DNA of 17,500 nucleotides from Glandiceps talaboti (taxonomy: Eukaryota; Hemichordata; Enteropneusta; Spengelidae), in the NCBI RefSeq assembly GCF_964340395.1, contig NC_135565.1:17079709-17097208 (forward strand), given 5' to 3'. Both the position numbers and the translations under genes were made by a program. Below are positions 16,976-17,500 of this stretch, piece by piece. The notes under the pieces were generated by a model, which was not told the DNA's origin, searched no databases, and saw nothing but the letters and a program-made list of their open reading frames with translations. Numbering within the stretch: position 1 is the first letter of the stretch; every line of letters begins with the position of its first letter.

Positions 16976-17500
16976 TAAACATATACTCATGGGGTATACT
17001 AGACATGGTTTTTTCTATACCATCACTACAAAACTCTAGATCAAATTTCCCTGTCTCTCTTTTCAAGCCTCAAAAACACCCAATCAATCTTAAATGACTA
17101 TAAACACTCAGTATACGTGATTTTCAGGACCATGGTTTCTCGATTCAGCTAAAACCTTTACCTTTTTAAAACCTTTATCATCGCACATGGATTACAAATT
17201 TCGGTGATTTAGAAGTCAATTTCTACCATATTCATCACAGTATTCATATGTGTAAATATTAGACAACATCCTGGTATTTGAATTCAGTTAAATACCCGCT
17301 TCATGCCCTCCGACCAATCACACGAGCTCTATAACGCTGGCATAGACTTCTTACGTCACGTGATTGCCTCAAGGTAAGTGTCGGGATGACCCTGTGTCAC
17401 TCGTCCCAGGTTGATTTTTATGTGGAAGAAGTTAGCGTCGAATTTGTGCACTGAAAGGAAAAGGTTTGCCATAACCTTTGCCCATAATGGTTATAAAACA
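16976..17500. other. Right end; possible plus-strand promoter/first exon, otherwise nothing seen
   Basis: A CCAAT box (GACCAATCAC, about 17311-17320), a CRE/E-box-like TTACGTCACGTGATTG (about 17352-17367) and a splice donor-like AAG|GTAAGT (about 17371-17379) follow each other on the plus strand. The combination could mark a noncoding first exon of a gene lying beyond the window. Weak inference. Confidence 0.2.

Noticed and set aside
16792-16990. Upstream extension of the DUF3504-like frame
   Set aside because: The Cys-Leu-Phe-Val part is translated AAAC repeat; the family similarity starts at the ATG at 16783.

Overview
This is a piece of a metazoan genome, most likely from a marine invertebrate; amphioxus or a lophotrochozoan would fit, but the sequence does not decide. 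The signs are one spliced gene with GT-AG introns, dense di- and tetranucleotide microsatellites, short non-autonomous DNA transposons, and a carotenoid oxygenase with the PDPCK motif of the animal BCO/RPE65 group.

The one convincing gene lies on the minus strand from 9669 (ATG) to 925 (TAA). Eight coding exons can be joined without a gap: 9669-9558, 8051-7651, 7115-6974, 6412-5958, 5150-5042, 4507-4422, 2139-2025 and 1076-925. The spliced reading frame is 1572 nt, which gives a 523-residue protein. All seven introns are GT-AG, and their phases alternate 1,0,1,0,1,0,1. All four iron-binding histidines of the family and its second-shell glutamates are present, so it looks like an intact beta-carotene/retinoid cleavage oxygenase. 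A TATA box and a CCAAT box lie just upstream of the ATG, and an AATAAA site lies about 325 bases after the stop.

The introns hold most of the other structure. Intron 7 (1077-2024) carries two decayed tandem copies of the end of exon 7 and its 5' splice site. Intron 6 (2140-4421) carries a tRNA-SINE-like element right behind the exon 7 acceptor. It also holds a DNA transposon relic (about 2556-4375) with inverted ends and a broken SAP/YqaJ-like ORF, into which two hairpin-forming MITEs have inserted, each with a 9-bp target duplication. Introns 5, 4 and 3 carry large microsatellites, and intron 2 has long G and C runs near its 5' splice site.

The region upstream of the gene (about 9711-17500) has no convincing intact gene. 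It contains a pure (GA)107 tract, a diverged direct repeat, two inverted copies of a 341-380-bp Harbinger-like MITE, (CAA), (ATGT)/(GT) and (AAAC) repeats, an 80-nt hairpin, and a short frameshifted fragment resembling the N-terminus of Crypton/DUF3504-type proteins at 16578-16783. The right end has a weak hint of a plus-strand promoter or first exon.
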